Positions 18,895 through 27,787 of a DNA stretch of 64,000 nucleotides are shown here, piece by piece. The stretch spans positions 795,220 to 859,219 of the forward strand of contig NZ_BDBZ01000002.1 in the NCBI RefSeq assembly GCF_001613245.1, in the 5' to 3' direction. Made by a program: the position numbers and the translations under genes. Position 1 is the stretch's first letter, and every line of letters starts with the position of its first letter. The notes under the pieces are model-generated. The model saw only the letters and a program-made list of their open reading frames with translations. It was not told where the DNA came from and made no database searches. The stretch comes from Nocardia speluncae NBRC 108251 (GTDB lineage Bacteria > Actinomycetota > Actinomycetes > Mycobacteriales > Mycobacteriaceae).

Positions 18895-19608
18895 TCAGGC
18901 GGCATGCCGGGCCGACGAGGCCGGCAGATGCCCTGCCCGGCGCACTGCCCAGACGGTCACCACGAGAGCAAGCGCGGTGAGCGGCCAGCCCATCGCGATC
19001 CGGGCGGCGGCGAGCCAGCCCGTGCTGTCGGCCGTGTACAGATGGTGCTGCACCAGGTAGCGGGCGCCGAAAACGAGAACCCAGGCGGCGGTCGCCAAAT
19101 CATAGAGCCGGACCACGCGGGAATCGGTGCGCCAGGCACCACCGTGGCCGTTGAGTACGCCCCACACCACGCCGACAAGTGGTCGGCGGACCAGTATCGA
19201 GATCAGGAAGGCGGCACCGTAGACGAGGCTGGTGTAGATACCGAACAGGAAGAAGCCCTTGGCCTCCCCTACGCGCCAGGCGATCAACGCGCAGATCCCG
19301 ACACCCAGGAATCCCGAGACGGCCGGCTGGATCGGCTCCCGGCGCACCAGCCGCCAGATCAGCACGGCACCCGCCACACCCAGTGCCGTCCAGATCGCCA
19401 CGGTGAGCCCGAGCAATGCGTTCATCGGAACGAACACCAGTACCGGCAGGGTGGAGTAGATCAGCCCGGAGAAACCACCCAGCTGTTCCAGCAGGGTCTG
19501 TTGCGGGGGCTCGGCGCGCTCCTCATCCGGTACATCGTCCGCAGACGATTCCGATGCGGGGACGGTCCGCGGTAGCGGCGTGGTGAGGTACTCGTCGCTC
19601 GATGCCAT
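18895..19608 (-). CDS. DUF3159 membrane protein (Rv2693c-like)
   Basis: 237 residues from ATG 19608. A hydrophilic, acidic N-terminus (about 1-38) precedes five or six membrane spans. Recognisable DUF3159 segments are GGFSGLIYSTLPVLVF and QPAVSGFLGVGICALIAW. The function is unknown. It is translated just after the OB-fold gene, with 3 bp between them, so both belong to one leftward operon. Related genomes keep this pair beside the Trk genes, hinting at an ion- or envelope-related job. Confidence 0.88.
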   Translation of the reverse strand: MASSDEYLTTPLPRTVPASESSADDVPDEERAEPPQQTLLEQLGGFSGLIYSTLPVLVFVPMNALLGLTVAIWTALGVAGAVLIWRLVRREPIQPAVSGFLGVGICALIAWRVGEAKGFFLFGIYTSLVYGAAFLISILVRRPLVGVVWGVLNGHGGAWRTDSRVVRLYDLATAAWVLVFGARYLVQHHLYTADSTGWLAAARIAMGWPLTALALVVTVWAVRRAGHLPASSARHAA

Positions 19609-19611
19609 GCG

Positions 19612-20016
19612 TCAGCTGTTTCCGCGCAATTCGTAGTAGGGGTTGTAGATCACCTTGCGGCCCTCGCGTTCACCGATACGGCCGCGCACCATGATGCGCC
19701 GGCCGGATTCGATACCGGGAATCCGGCGTCGCCCGATCCACACCAGCGTGATGGCATCGGTGCCGTCGAAGAACTCCGCTTGCACATTCGCCCCGGCGGC
19801 CTGCGGACACGAATCGACACTGCGCAATCTGCCCAGCATCGTCGCCTCCTCACCGCGCCGGCACTCCGAGACCCGGCAGGCGCCCGAAGCGTCCGCCGAC
19901 TCCGCCAGCTCCTCGGCGTCGAGCTGATCGAGATCCTCGGTCAACCTGCGGCCGAGCCTGCGAAAATATCCGGATGCGGACTTGGCGCCCGCTTTTCTTC
20001 CTGCCGAGGAAGACAT
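19612..20016 (-). CDS. OB-fold nucleic acid-binding protein (Rv2694c-like)
   Basis: 134 residues from ATG 20016, with GGAGAG upstream. The first 30 residues are basic and Ser/Ala-rich. A small OB fold covers about 60-134: MLGRLRSVDSCP, TLVWIGRRRIPGIESGRRIMV and YNPYYELRG at the end. The pattern matches the RecG-wedge-like OB domains used to bind single-stranded nucleic acid. Two Cys residues just before the fold (Cys47, Cys51) could bind a metal, but that is a guess. First gene of the pair with the DUF3159 gene. Confidence 0.85.
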   Translation of the reverse strand: MSSSAGRKAGAKSASGYFRRLGRRLTEDLDQLDAEELAESADASGACRVSECRRGEEATMLGRLRSVDSCPQAAGANVQAEFFDGTDAITLVWIGRRRIPGIESGRRIMVRGRIGEREGRKVIYNPYYELRGNS

Positions 20017-20139
20017 CGCTTGCTCTCCTGTGCGCGGACGGCGTGGGTCACACGTCATCCGAGATTCTCTGCTACGGCCCGGCTGTGGCCGTACCCGCCA
20101 CTGTAGATGGGTACCGGCGGCACCGCTACGCTCGGTCCG

Positions 20140-20838
20140 GTGTTCGATTCCCCACGTCCGGCAGTCGTGGTCGCGCTCCCCGGCACCGGCTCCGATGCGC
20201 ATTTCGCCCGGCGCGCCTTCGAGCCCGCCTGCACCGCACGCGGGCTCGAGCTGATAGCGGTCGATCCCGAACCGGGCGCGGTGATCTCCGGCTACCTCGC
20301 CGCCCTGGACACCGCCGCCGCCCGCGGGCCGGTCCTGGCCGCGGGTATCTCCCTGGGGGCGGCGGTAGCACTCGAATGGGCCGGCCGCCGCGCGGCCGGG
20401 GACGTGGCGGGCGTGATCGCCGCACTGCCGGCCTGGACCGGCCCGGATACGGCGCATTGCCCCGCCACTCTCAGCGCCTCGGTCACCGCCGCGCAACTGC
20501 GCGCGGAGGGCCTCGAACCCGTCGTCACCCGGATGCGGGCGAGCAGCCCGCGCTGGCTCGCCGACGCACTCACCCGCTCATGGCGCTCGCAGTGGCCCGG
20601 ACTGCCGGACGCGCTGGAGGAGGCTGCCCAGTACAAGTGGCCGGAGGCGACGCTGCTGGACACGTTGGCGGTCCCGCTGGCGGTGATCGCCGCCGCGGAC
20701 GATCCGGTGCATCCGGTGGCAGTCGGCCGGGAGTGGGCACGCCGCGCGCCACGCTCGGTGATCACCGAGATCACCCTCGACGAGCTCGGCGCCGACCCCG
20801 CGGTAGTGGGCCGGCTCGGCCTGCGGTACGCCCGCTGA
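20140..20838 (+). CDS. Alpha/beta-hydrolase (Rv2695-like)
   Basis: 232 residues from GTG 20140. This start is preferred over ATG 20107 because a TACGCT -10 box ends 7 nt upstream, and the length then agrees with the roughly 235-residue counterpart. The nucleophile motif is GISLGAA (Ser about 75). An acidic residue in AAADDPVHPV is followed by a conserved His, as in cytoplasmic serine hydrolases. There is no signal peptide. Substrate unknown. It diverges from the OB-fold gene and converges on the DUF3710 gene. Confidence 0.82.
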   Translation: MFDSPRPAVVVALPGTGSDAHFARRAFEPACTARGLELIAVDPEPGAVISGYLAALDTAAARGPVLAAGISLGAAVALEWAGRRAAGDVAGVIAALPAWTGPDTAHCPATLSASVTAAQLRAEGLEPVVTRMRASSPRWLADALTRSWRSQWPGLPDALEEAAQYKWPEATLLDTLAVPLAVIAAADDPVHPVAVGREWARRAPRSVITEITLDELGADPAVVGRLGLRYAR

Positions 20839-20879
20839 CCGAACGCGGCCCATCGGCCGGGCCCGCGAGGGAAAGCCGG

Positions 20880-21824
20880 TCAGCCGCGGCCGAGCTGCTG
20901 CATCGCCGAACCCTCGGCCCCGCGCCGCGGCTGCTGTGGCTGCTGTGGAGGTAGCACCGAACCGGTCTGCGCCGGCCGCGGGACGTTCTGCTGCGCGGCA
21001 GCGGCCTGTTGAGCCTGCTGCTGTTGTTGCTGCTGCTGATGGGCCGCAGTGAGCTGCTCGGCGAGCTGTTGCGGGAGCACCACCGGTAGCGGTTCCCGCA
21101 CCGGGAGCGCATCGGTGCCGCGCCGGATGATCGTTTCGCTGAGCACCGACCGCGCCGCGACGACCAGCGGGCTGCCGACCGCGGTGGACCCCGACGGACC
21201 GGCCGCCACCAGACGGATCATCCACCGATAACCGTCCACACCGATGAACCGCAGATCGGCCCCCTCGGTGACGGCGACCAGTTCGCGACCCCACGGCCCC
21301 TTCTCCACCGAGACCCGGGCGCCGTCCTTGCGCAGCGATTCCGCGAGATCGGCCGCCACTGTGCGCCACTGCCCCTTGGATTTCGGTGCGGCATAGGCCG
21401 CCACCGTGATCCGCCCGTGTTCGGTGGCCAGATGCACCGCCTGCGGGGTGCCCTGCGGCGTCATCTCGACCTGCAGCTGCCCGCCCGGCGGGACCGGCAG
21501 GATCACCGAGCCCAGATCGAGCCGGGTATCGGTGAATTCCGCCAGCACCTCGGCGACATCGTCGTAGTCGTAGGGACCCCGCCGGTGCGGCTCGGTATCG
21601 GGATCGTCGATCGCCGCGTCGTAGGCGTCGCTGTAGGCGGCGCCACCGTACCCGTCGTCGTAACTGTCGTCGTGGTCACCGGGGTACTGCTCGTCGGCGG
21701 CGCGGTGATATCCGCCGTCGTCGTCGTAGTCGTAGTCGCCCTGGTACTCGCCGGTGCGGTATTCGCCGGTGTCGTACCGTTCGTCCTCGGATCTGCGTCC
21801 GCCGGATTTCCGTCGTCCGAACAT
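20880..21824 (-). CDS. DUF3710 protein (Rv2696c-like) with polyQ tail
   Basis: 314 residues from ATG 21824, behind a strong AGGAGG. The first 95 residues are highly acidic and Tyr/Asp/Gly-rich with repeated EY/DY steps. The DUF3710 core follows (about 95-250: LGSVILPVPPGGQLQVEM, HGRITVAAYAAPKSKGQW, VDGYRWMIRLVAAGP). The C-terminus is Gln-rich with an eight-Gln run and Pro/Gln stretches. The function is unknown. It is translated 1 bp after dut, an arrangement conserved in mycobacteria. Confidence 0.86.
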   Translation of the reverse strand: MFGRRKSGGRRSEDERYDTGEYRTGEYQGDYDYDDDGGYHRAADEQYPGDHDDSYDDGYGGAAYSDAYDAAIDDPDTEPHRRGPYDYDDVAEVLAEFTDTRLDLGSVILPVPPGGQLQVEMTPQGTPQAVHLATEHGRITVAAYAAPKSKGQWRTVAADLAESLRKDGARVSVEKGPWGRELVAVTEGADLRFIGVDGYRWMIRLVAAGPSGSTAVGSPLVVAARSVLSETIIRRGTDALPVREPLPVVLPQQLAEQLTAAHQQQQQQQQAQQAAAAQQNVPRPAQTGSVLPPQQPQQPRRGAEGSAMQQLGRG

Positions 21825-21825
21825 G

Positions 21826-22320
21826 TCAGGCCTCCTTGCCGTGGGCGCCGTCGGCACCGTTCGGCATCAAACTCGTGTGTCCCCCGCTGGACCCGTACCC
21901 GTGCGCGCCCCGCGCAGAATCGTCGAGCCGATCCACCGCCACGAAATCGACCAGTTCCACGCGTTGCACCAGCAACTGCGCGATCCGGTCGCCGCGACGC
22001 AATTCGATGGGGGTCCGTGGATCGTGGTTGATCAGGCACACCTTGATCTCACCGCGGTATCCGGCGTCGATCGTTCCCGGCGTGTTCACCACGGACAGAC
22101 CGGTCTTGGCGGCCAAACCGGACCGGGGATGGATGAGACCGACCGTGCCCACCGGCAGCGCGATCGCGATACCGGTGCCGACCAGCACCCGCTCTCCCGG
22201 CTCCAGGACGACATCCTCGGCGGTGCACAGGTCCACGCCCGCATCGCCGTCATGGGCGCGGCTGGGCATAGGGATCCCCGGATCCAGCCGGAGCAGTGGT
22301 ATCGGTGAGAGTGCGTTCAC
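21826..22320 (-). CDS. dut: Deoxyuridine 5'-triphosphate nucleotidohydrolase
   Basis: 164 residues from GTG 22320. An in-frame GTG at 22347 is possible, but 22320 puts the protein in register with mycobacterial Dut. All five trimeric dUTPase motifs are visible: [44 protein letters not shown] and the C-terminal GSSGGH arm. The enzyme hydrolyses dUTP to dUMP, keeping uracil out of DNA and feeding dTMP synthesis. It heads a two-gene leftward operon with the DUF3710 gene and diverges from the DUF3093 gene. Confidence 0.95.
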   Translation of the reverse strand: MNALSPIPLLRLDPGIPMPSRAHDGDAGVDLCTAEDVVLEPGERVLVGTGIAIALPVGTVGLIHPRSGLAAKTGLSVVNTPGTIDAGYRGEIKVCLINHDPRTPIELRRGDRIAQLLVQRVELVDFVAVDRLDDSARGAHGYGSSGGHTSLMPNGADGAHGKEA

Positions 22321-22372
22321 GTCCGACCAGCCTACGCGCAGGGGCACCCGGCTTGTCGCTTAGTGTTGAGTC

Positions 22373-22888
22373 GTGTCCGACCAGCCTCGACTCACCGAAT
22401 CCGGCCACCATGCACCGCCGGCGCCACCAGTCCATCGCGAGCGCCTGTGGGTACCGCTGTGGTGGTGGCCGGTGGGTTTCGCACTCGCCGCCCTGCTCGC
22501 CGCGGAGGTCCATATGGGAGCGCCCGGCCTGCGGGCCTGGCTGCCGTATGTGCTGCTGCTCCCGATCCCGGTCTGGGTCCTGCTCTGGTTCGGCCGGCAT
22601 CGGGTCGAGGTCGCTGCCGACAGCAACGGCACACCGGAACTCCGCGTCGACCGAGCGCATCTGCCGGTCTCTTACGTCTCCCGTGCGACGGTGGTGCCCC
22701 GCAGCGCCAAGACAGCAGCCCTGGGCCGCCAGCTCGACCCGGCCGCCTACGTTCAGCATCGCCCGTGGATCGGCACCATGGTGCTCCTGGTGCTCGACGA
22801 TCCGGATGACCCGACGCCGTACTGGCTGGTCAGTACGCGTCGGCCCGAAGAGGTACTGGCCGCGCTCGGAGTCCCGAGCGCGGAATGA
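22373..22888 (+). CDS. DUF3093 membrane protein (Rv2698-like)
   Basis: 171 residues from GTG 22373. A TAGTGT hexamer at 22361-22366 lies 6 nt before the start, which fits a leaderless transcript. Two hydrophobic segments (about 26-45 and 52-71) form a hairpin in the membrane. The rest is a cytoplasmic PH-like beta domain (HRVEVAADSNGTPELRVDR, ... MVLLVLDDPDDPTPYWLVSTRRPEEV). The function is unknown. It converges closely on the DUF4193 gene. Confidence 0.86.
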   Translation: MSDQPRLTESGHHAPPAPPVHRERLWVPLWWWPVGFALAALLAAEVHMGAPGLRAWLPYVLLLPIPVWVLLWFGRHRVEVAADSNGTPELRVDRAHLPVSYVSRATVVPRSAKTAALGRQLDPAAYVQHRPWIGTMVLLVLDDPDDPTPYWLVSTRRPEEVLAALGVPSAE

Positions 22889-22901
22889 CCTCGCGCCGCC
22901 G

Positions 22902-23204
22902 TCAGGCTGCGCAATCCATACAGATCATCCGGCCGCCGGCCTCAGTGGCCAGGCGGCTGCGGTGATGCACCAGGAAACAGCTCGAACAGGTGAACTCGTC
23001 GGCCTGTTTCGGAACCACCCGAACTGTCAGCACTTCCTCGGACAGGTCCGCGCCGGGGAGCTCGAACGACTCCGCGGTATCGGATTCGTCGACATCCACG
23101 ACGGCGGACTGGGCTTCGTTGCGACGCGCCTTCAGCTCCTCGAGCGAATCCTCCGAAACATCGTCGGTCTCGGTGCGCCTCGGTGCGTCATAGTCGGTTG
23201 CCAT
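22902..23204 (-). CDS. DUF4193 zinc-ribbon protein (Rv2699c-like)
   Basis: 100 residues from ATG 23204, behind GAGGGGAAG. The N-terminal 60 residues are acidic and charged. The C-terminus carries two CxxC pairs (Cys73/76 and Cys95/98) that should form a zinc ribbon, with VHHRSR between them. DUF4193 proteins are small, very conserved in actinobacteria and of unknown function; some mycobacterial members are essential. It diverges from cei across a 393-bp gap. Confidence 0.88.
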   Translation of the reverse strand: MATDYDAPRRTETDDVSEDSLEELKARRNEAQSAVVDVDESDTAESFELPGADLSEEVLTVRVVPKQADEFTCSSCFLVHHRSRLATEAGGRMICMDCAA

Positions 23205-23597
23205 GTCGTCTTCCCCTCGTCCTTACTCCGTATATCCGGATCGGCGTACGCCGTCGGTTTCGACCGCGGCAGCCGCCCCGCCGGTGGTGCACTTCACATG
23301 CGTACCGGTCTCCTATCAGCGTGAATCTTTGGACACACCGCCGATAGCGTCCGGACAACGCGTGAGTTGCCCTGCTTGTTCCCGTGACCGATCGCCGATT
23401 TACTCACCGATGTTTCGGTCTGGGCGGGCAGACAATAGCGGACCCTGCGGAATTTGTCGCAATCGAAACCCAGCCGTGTCGAAACCGCCGGGCAATCGAT
23501 ACGCGGGGTGACGGCGCCGTACGAGGCGCCGCCCCGGCACGCCCGCCGGCGACCGGGTAATGCACGGACCCCGGACTCGGGTACGTACAGTATCGAC
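23205..23597. promoter_or_regulatory. Divergent intergenic region, DUF4193 gene / cei
   Basis: 393 bp without a supported gene. It must contain both promoters. The only element I can place is the TACAGT -10 box at 23586-23591, which ends 6 nt before the cei start and suggests leaderless transcription. A TTGGAC hexamer near 23333 has no convincing partner. Confidence 0.4.
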
Positions 23598-24278
23598 GTG
23601 GTTTCACTGATCACCGAAGGCAGCTCGACGGATACCAAAGGCCGTCCCTACTCGCGCCGGCGGATGCGCCCCTGGCTCATTCTGGTCGTTGTGCTCACGC
23701 TGATCTGCGCAGCCCTGTGGACCAGCGCGCTGACCACCAAGGACGACGACTACACGCCGATGGCCTGCAATTCCCCCAGCCCCGCGACCGACCCCAAGGC
23801 AGCCCCGCAGCCGCTGCCCGGGCAGCGGCTGAGCGCGGATTCGCTGGCGGATACGGAACCCGCTCCGATGGCGGATACGAAGGTGCGCGTCCTCAACGCG
23901 AACGGCCAGCGCGGGCAGGCCGCGCATGTGGCGGCACAACTCGGCGATCTCGGATTCGGCACCGTATCCGGCGACCCGTATGGTAACGATCCGATATACG
24001 CCAACGGTGATCTCGAATGCACCGGGCAGATCCGGTTCGGCGAGAGCGGTCGCCCGGTCGCGGCCGCCGTCCAACTGGCGGTTCCGTGTGCCGAACTCAT
24101 CGAGGACAAGCGGGACGACAACAGCGTCGATCTGGTCCTGGGTGCAGTGTTCGGCGGTGATCTGCAACCCAACAACGACGCCGAAGAGGTACTCCGGTCA
24201 CTGAAGAACCCGGTGAGTGGCGAGAGCCCGGAAATCGACCCGGAGATGCTCGAGGCGGCCCGTACCGCGCGCTGCTGA
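23598..24278 (+). CDS. cei: Envelope integrity protein Cei (LytR_C domain)
   Basis: 226 residues from GTG 23598, supported by the leaderless-type TACAGT just upstream. A basic N-terminus (GRPYSRRRMRPW) is followed by one membrane span (about 25-44), so the bulk of the protein is outside the cytoplasm. The LytR_C domain begins at about 95 (TKVRVLNANGQRGQAAHVAAQL) and contains a disulfide-capable Cys pair. Cei is needed for cell envelope integrity in M. tuberculosis (Rv2700). It converges on the suhB-like gene with 6 bp between the stops. Confidence 0.87.
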   Translation: MVSLITEGSSTDTKGRPYSRRRMRPWLILVVVLTLICAALWTSALTTKDDDYTPMACNSPSPATDPKAAPQPLPGQRLSADSLADTEPAPMADTKVRVLNANGQRGQAAHVAAQLGDLGFGTVSGDPYGNDPIYANGDLECTGQIRFGESGRPVAAAVQLAVPCAELIEDKRDDNSVDLVLGAVFGGDLQPNNDAEEVLRSLKNPVSGESPEIDPEMLEAARTARC

Positions 24279-24284
24279 GCGCGC

Positions 24285-25196
24285 TCAGGCTTCCGGAATA
24301 GGCGCCGACACCCGTAGCCGGTCCAGCAACGCGAAAAGTTCCTCGCTGATCCCGGGCGCGGCGGCCACCACCAATGCACCCGCGGAACCCGCAGTCGCCA
24401 ACGGAGGCAAGCGCAGCACCGCTCCGGCCTCGGCGGCGATCAGCCCACCGGCAGCCCAATCCCAGGGGTTGAGCCCGTGCTCGTAATGGGCGTCGACTCG
24501 GCCTTCGGCGACCATGCAGAGATCCAGCGCGGCCGCCCCGATGCGGCGGATATCGCGCACATGGGGCAGCAGTTCGGCGACGTAGGCGGCTTGCCGGGTC
24601 CGCCGCGGGACGCCGTAGCCGAAGCCCGTAGCGACCAGCGCCAGCCGCGCCGAGCGCACCGGGTTACAGCGCAGCGCGGTCGCGTTCCCGCCCGGGCCGA
24701 TCCGGTCGGCTCCGAGGCCCGCTCCGGCCGCATACACCGTCGAGGCGGCGATATCGGCCACCGCGCCGGCCACCGGGCGGCCGGCGCGTACAGCGGCCAC
24801 CGAGACTGCGTACGCGGGGATCCCGTACAGGAAGTTCACCGTGCCGTCGATCGGGTCGACCACCCAGACCACTTCGTCGTCGCCGGCTGCGGACAGATCG
24901 CCGCCGCCTTCCTCACCGAGGATGGGATCGCCGGGACGCAGCCGAGCCAGCTCGTCGCGGATCAGCTGTTCTGTTTCGGTATCGACGACGGTCACCGGGT
25001 CCGTCGGGGTGCTCTTGGTGCGAACGGCGGTATCCGCGACACCGGCGGGCCCGAATACCTCGGGCCGTCGGACCCGGACATGGGCGGCGGCGATGCCTGC
25101 GAGATGGGTCGCGATCCGGCGCAACAGCGCGGCGTCGGCGGGAGCGGGTTCGGTGGTAGCGGTCAGGGACCAAATCGATTCCGGCACGCCCACCAT
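24285..25196 (-). CDS. suhB: Inositol-1-monophosphatase family protein (SuhB-like)
   Basis: 303 residues from ATG 25196. The metal-dependent phosphatase motifs are intact: GEEGGG with a metal-binding Glu, WVVDPIDGTVNFLYGIP (Asp-x-Ile-Asp-Gly-Thr), and HGLNPWDWAAG near the C-terminus. The family removes phosphate from inositol-1-phosphate, supplying inositol for phosphatidylinositol mannosides and mycothiol. Other family members act on fructose-bisphosphate or histidinol phosphate, so the substrate is inferred from the position, which matches Rv2701c. It diverges from ppgK. Confidence 0.88.
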   Translation of the reverse strand: MVGVPESIWSLTATTEPAPADAALLRRIATHLAGIAAAHVRVRRPEVFGPAGVADTAVRTKSTPTDPVTVVDTETEQLIRDELARLRPGDPILGEEGGGDLSAAGDDEVVWVVDPIDGTVNFLYGIPAYAVSVAAVRAGRPVAGAVADIAASTVYAAGAGLGADRIGPGGNATALRCNPVRSARLALVATGFGYGVPRRTRQAAYVAELLPHVRDIRRIGAAALDLCMVAEGRVDAHYEHGLNPWDWAAGGLIAAEAGAVLRLPPLATAGSAGALVVAAAPGISEELFALLDRLRVSAPIPEA

Positions 25197-25406
25197 CGCA
25201 GCACAGATCCTGCGGTCCGGGCATTCGGGCGCGCACATTACTCTTGTCGTGCACAGCACACCGGCCCGAGTCGGCCCCGGGGCGGCGAGCGTGGGCCGAG
25301 TGGCGGAAAAGCGCCGTTCGGGTAGTCGCGCATGCCCCGGTTCGACACCGGTACGCGGTGCGGCGCCAGACGACAGCAGCCAGCACAGGGAACGAGGGAA
25401 ACCCGC

Positions 25407-26165
25407 ATGTCCGCTCGACGGCACGCGTTCGGGATCGATATCGGCGGCAGTGGCGTCAAGGGCGCCGCGATCGACCTCGAGACCGGGGAACTCCGGCACG
25501 AACGCATCAAGATCGCCACCCCGCAACCGTCCACACCGGATGCGGTCGCCACGGCCGTAGCGCAATTGGTCGCCCAGGCGGGTTGGGACGGTCCGGTGGG
25601 GCTCACGCTGCCGTGCGTGGTCCTCGACGGCGTCGCCCACACCGCCGCCAATGTCGACAAATCCTGGATCGGTACCGATGCCCGGGCCCTGTTCTCCGCT
25701 GCTCTCGACGGCCGCGAGGTAACGGTCCTCAACGATGCCGATGCGGCGGGGCTGGCGGAGGACCGTTTCGGTGCCGCCCGCGATATCGACGGCCTGGTCT
25801 TGCTACTGACCTTCGGCACCGGAATCGGGTCGGCGATGCTGAACAACGGGACCCTGGTCCCGAACACCGAACTGGGCCATCTCGAGATCGGCGGTATGGA
25901 AACCGAGCACCGGGCCGCGGCCTCGGTGAAGGAACGAGACGATCTGAGTTACGCCGAATGGGCGACCCGGGTCAGTACGGTGCTGCGCGGGTTGGAGGAT
26001 TTGTTCTGGCCGACGGTTTTCGTCGCCGGTGGTGGGATCAGCCGCGACGCCGGCCAGTGGATTCCACTGCTCACCAACCGCACCCGGGTGGTCCCCGCAG
26101 GTCTGCGCAACACAGCGGGTATCGTAGGCGCGGCCATGGCTGTCGATGCCGGAATCACCCCCTGA
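25407..26165 (+). CDS. ppgK: Polyphosphate glucokinase
   Basis: 252 residues from ATG 25407, with GAGGGA upstream. A ROK/hexokinase-fold kinase with the phosphate-1 motif FGIDIGGSGVKG (8-19), an adenosine-side motif LTFGTGIGSAML and VLNDADAAGLAED with the catalytic Asp. PpgK phosphorylates glucose using polyphosphate or ATP. Length and motifs are those of the strictly conserved actinobacterial enzyme. It precedes sigA by 168 bp in the same direction, as Rv2702-Rv2703 do. Confidence 0.93.
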   Translation: MSARRHAFGIDIGGSGVKGAAIDLETGELRHERIKIATPQPSTPDAVATAVAQLVAQAGWDGPVGLTLPCVVLDGVAHTAANVDKSWIGTDARALFSAALDGREVTVLNDADAAGLAEDRFGAARDIDGLVLLLTFGTGIGSAMLNNGTLVPNTELGHLEIGGMETEHRAAASVKERDDLSYAEWATRVSTVLRGLEDLFWPTVFVAGGGISRDAGQWIPLLTNRTRVVPAGLRNTAGIVGAAMAVDAGITP

Positions 26166-26205
26166 AGATGTCCGCCGCACAGGCAAGGGCACACTGGTCG
26201 ATCGT

Positions 26206-26260
26206 TACAATGGAAGGACCCCGGCGGTGAGCCGGACACCCGACCGGCGTTTTAGCCGGT
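26206..26260 (+). promoter_or_regulatory. Candidate sigA -10 box and leader hairpin
   Basis: TACAAT at 26206-26211 is a good -10 hexamer, but the -35 side has no clear match. Downstream, ACCGGC (26243-26248) pairs with GCCGGT (26255-26260) around a T-rich 6-nt loop, so the sigA leader would carry a small hairpin about 75 nt before the start. It could also be a weak terminator for ppgK. Confidence 0.4.
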
Positions 26261-26333
26261 AAACCCGACAGACCGCTCCGCCGGAATACTACTCTGGCGT
26301 GACGCCGCACGAGACCGTCACGAAAGGGCGTAC

Positions 26334-27704
26334 GTGGTAGCCACGAATACCCGTCAGACAGCCGAACCGGCCGACGCCGAGGCCACGGAAGTTCCCGCGG
26401 CACGCCCGGCGCGCAAGGCCGTCGCCAAAAAGGCCCCGGCCAAGAAAGCCGCAGCCAAGAAGGCCCCCGCGAAAAAAGCGGGCGCCAAGAAAGGCGCGGC
26501 CAAGAAGGCCCCTGCGAAGAAGGCCGGTAGCGCAGGCGCGCCCGGCCAGGGTGAGGAGCAGCCGGAAGACGATTCGCTGGATGTGGCCGACCTCGGGGAT
26601 CTCGAGGTCTCCGAGGACGATCTCACCGAGGAGAGCGACGAATTGGTGGCCGAGGTAGCCGAGGAGGAACCCGAAGCCGAGACCCCCGAACCCACCGCGG
26701 CCGATAAGGCCTCCGGTGATTTCGTCTGGGACGAGGAAGAATCCGAAGCGCTACGCCAGGCCCGTAAGGATGCCGAACTCACCGCCTCCGCGGATTCGGT
26801 ACGCGCCTACCTCAAGCAGATCGGTAAGGTCGCACTACTCAATGCCGAGGAGGAGGTGGAACTCGCCAAGCGGATCGAGGCCGGCCTCTATGCGGCCGAG
26901 AAGATGCGCGAGTTCACCGAGGCAGGGGAAAAGCCGCCGGTCGCGATCCGCCGCGACTACAACTGGATCGTCCGCGACGGCAACCGCGCCAAGAACCACC
27001 TGCTCGAGGCGAACCTGCGCCTGGTGGTATCACTCGCGAAGCGCTACACCGGCCGCGGCATGGCATTCCTGGATCTGATCCAGGAGGGCAACCTGGGCCT
27101 CATCCGCGCGGTGGAGAAGTTCGACTACACCAAGGGCTACAAGTTCTCCACATACGCCACCTGGTGGATCCGGCAGGCCATCACCCGCGCCATGGCCGAC
27201 CAAGCCCGCACCATCCGTATCCCGGTGCATATGGTCGAGGTCATCAACAAGCTGGGCCGTATCCAGCGTGAGCTCCTCCAGGATCTGGGTCGCGAACCCA
27301 CCCCGGAGGAACTGGCCAAGGAAATGGACATCACCCCGGAGAAGGTGCTGGAGATCCAGCAGTACGCTCGGGAACCCATTTCGCTGGATCAGACCATAGG
27401 CGACGAGGGCGATAGCCAGCTCGGTGATTTCATCGAGGATTCCGAGGCTGTGGTCGCAGTGGACGCGGTGAGCTTCACCTTGCTGCAGGATCAGCTGCAG
27501 TCGGTGCTGGAGACCCTGTCCGAACGCGAGGCGGGTGTGGTGCGGCTGCGGTTCGGTCTCACCGACGGCCAGCCGCGGACCCTCGACGAGATCGGCCAGG
27601 TGTACGGGGTCACCCGTGAACGCATCCGGCAGATCGAATCCAAAACCATGAGCAAGCTACGCCATCCGAGCCGCTCCCAGGTCTTGCGCGATTACCTCGA
27701 CTGA
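26334..27704 (+). CDS. sigA: Principal RNA polymerase sigma factor SigA
   Basis: 456 residues from GTG 26334, with GAAAGGG upstream. The N-terminus (about 20-65) is a run of [13 protein letters not shown] lysine/alanine repeats, followed by an acidic stretch (about 70-130). Region 1.2 starts near [11 protein letters not shown]. Region 2 carries [35 protein letters not shown] and the -10-binding [16 protein letters not shown]. Region 3 and the region 4 HTH ([20 protein letters not shown]) are complete. It is the vegetative sigma factor. Counterpart of Rv2703. Confidence 0.97.
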   Translation: MVATNTRQTAEPADAEATEVPAARPARKAVAKKAPAKKAAAKKAPAKKAGAKKGAAKKAPAKKAGSAGAPGQGEEQPEDDSLDVADLGDLEVSEDDLTEESDELVAEVAEEEPEAETPEPTAADKASGDFVWDEEESEALRQARKDAELTASADSVRAYLKQIGKVALLNAEEEVELAKRIEAGLYAAEKMREFTEAGEKPPVAIRRDYNWIVRDGNRAKNHLLEANLRLVVSLAKRYTGRGMAFLDLIQEGNLGLIRAVEKFDYTKGYKFSTYATWWIRQAITRAMADQARTIRIPVHMVEVINKLGRIQRELLQDLGREPTPEELAKEMDITPEKVLEIQQYAREPISLDQTIGDEGDSQLGDFIEDSEAVVAVDAVSFTLLQDQLQSVLETLSEREAGVVRLRFGLTDGQPRTLDEIGQVYGVTRERIRQIESKTMSKLRHPSRSQVLRDYLD

Positions 27705-27726
27705 GACCTACCGGGCACCTGCTCCG

Positions 27727-27787
27727 CGCCACAGCTCCTGAACACGCCGGAACCCACCGGTTCTCGCGATGCTCAGGAGCTGTGGCG
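27727..27787. terminator. Long nested inverted repeat between sigA and eutC
   Basis: CGCCACAGCTCCTGA (27727-27741) has an exact reverse complement at 27773-27787, a 15-bp stem with a 31-nt loop. The loop holds a second stem, GAACC (27750-27754) with GGTTC (27759-27763). The right arm overlaps the last codons and stop of eutC. Position between convergent genes suggests a bidirectional terminator; there is no T-tract. Confidence 0.6.
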
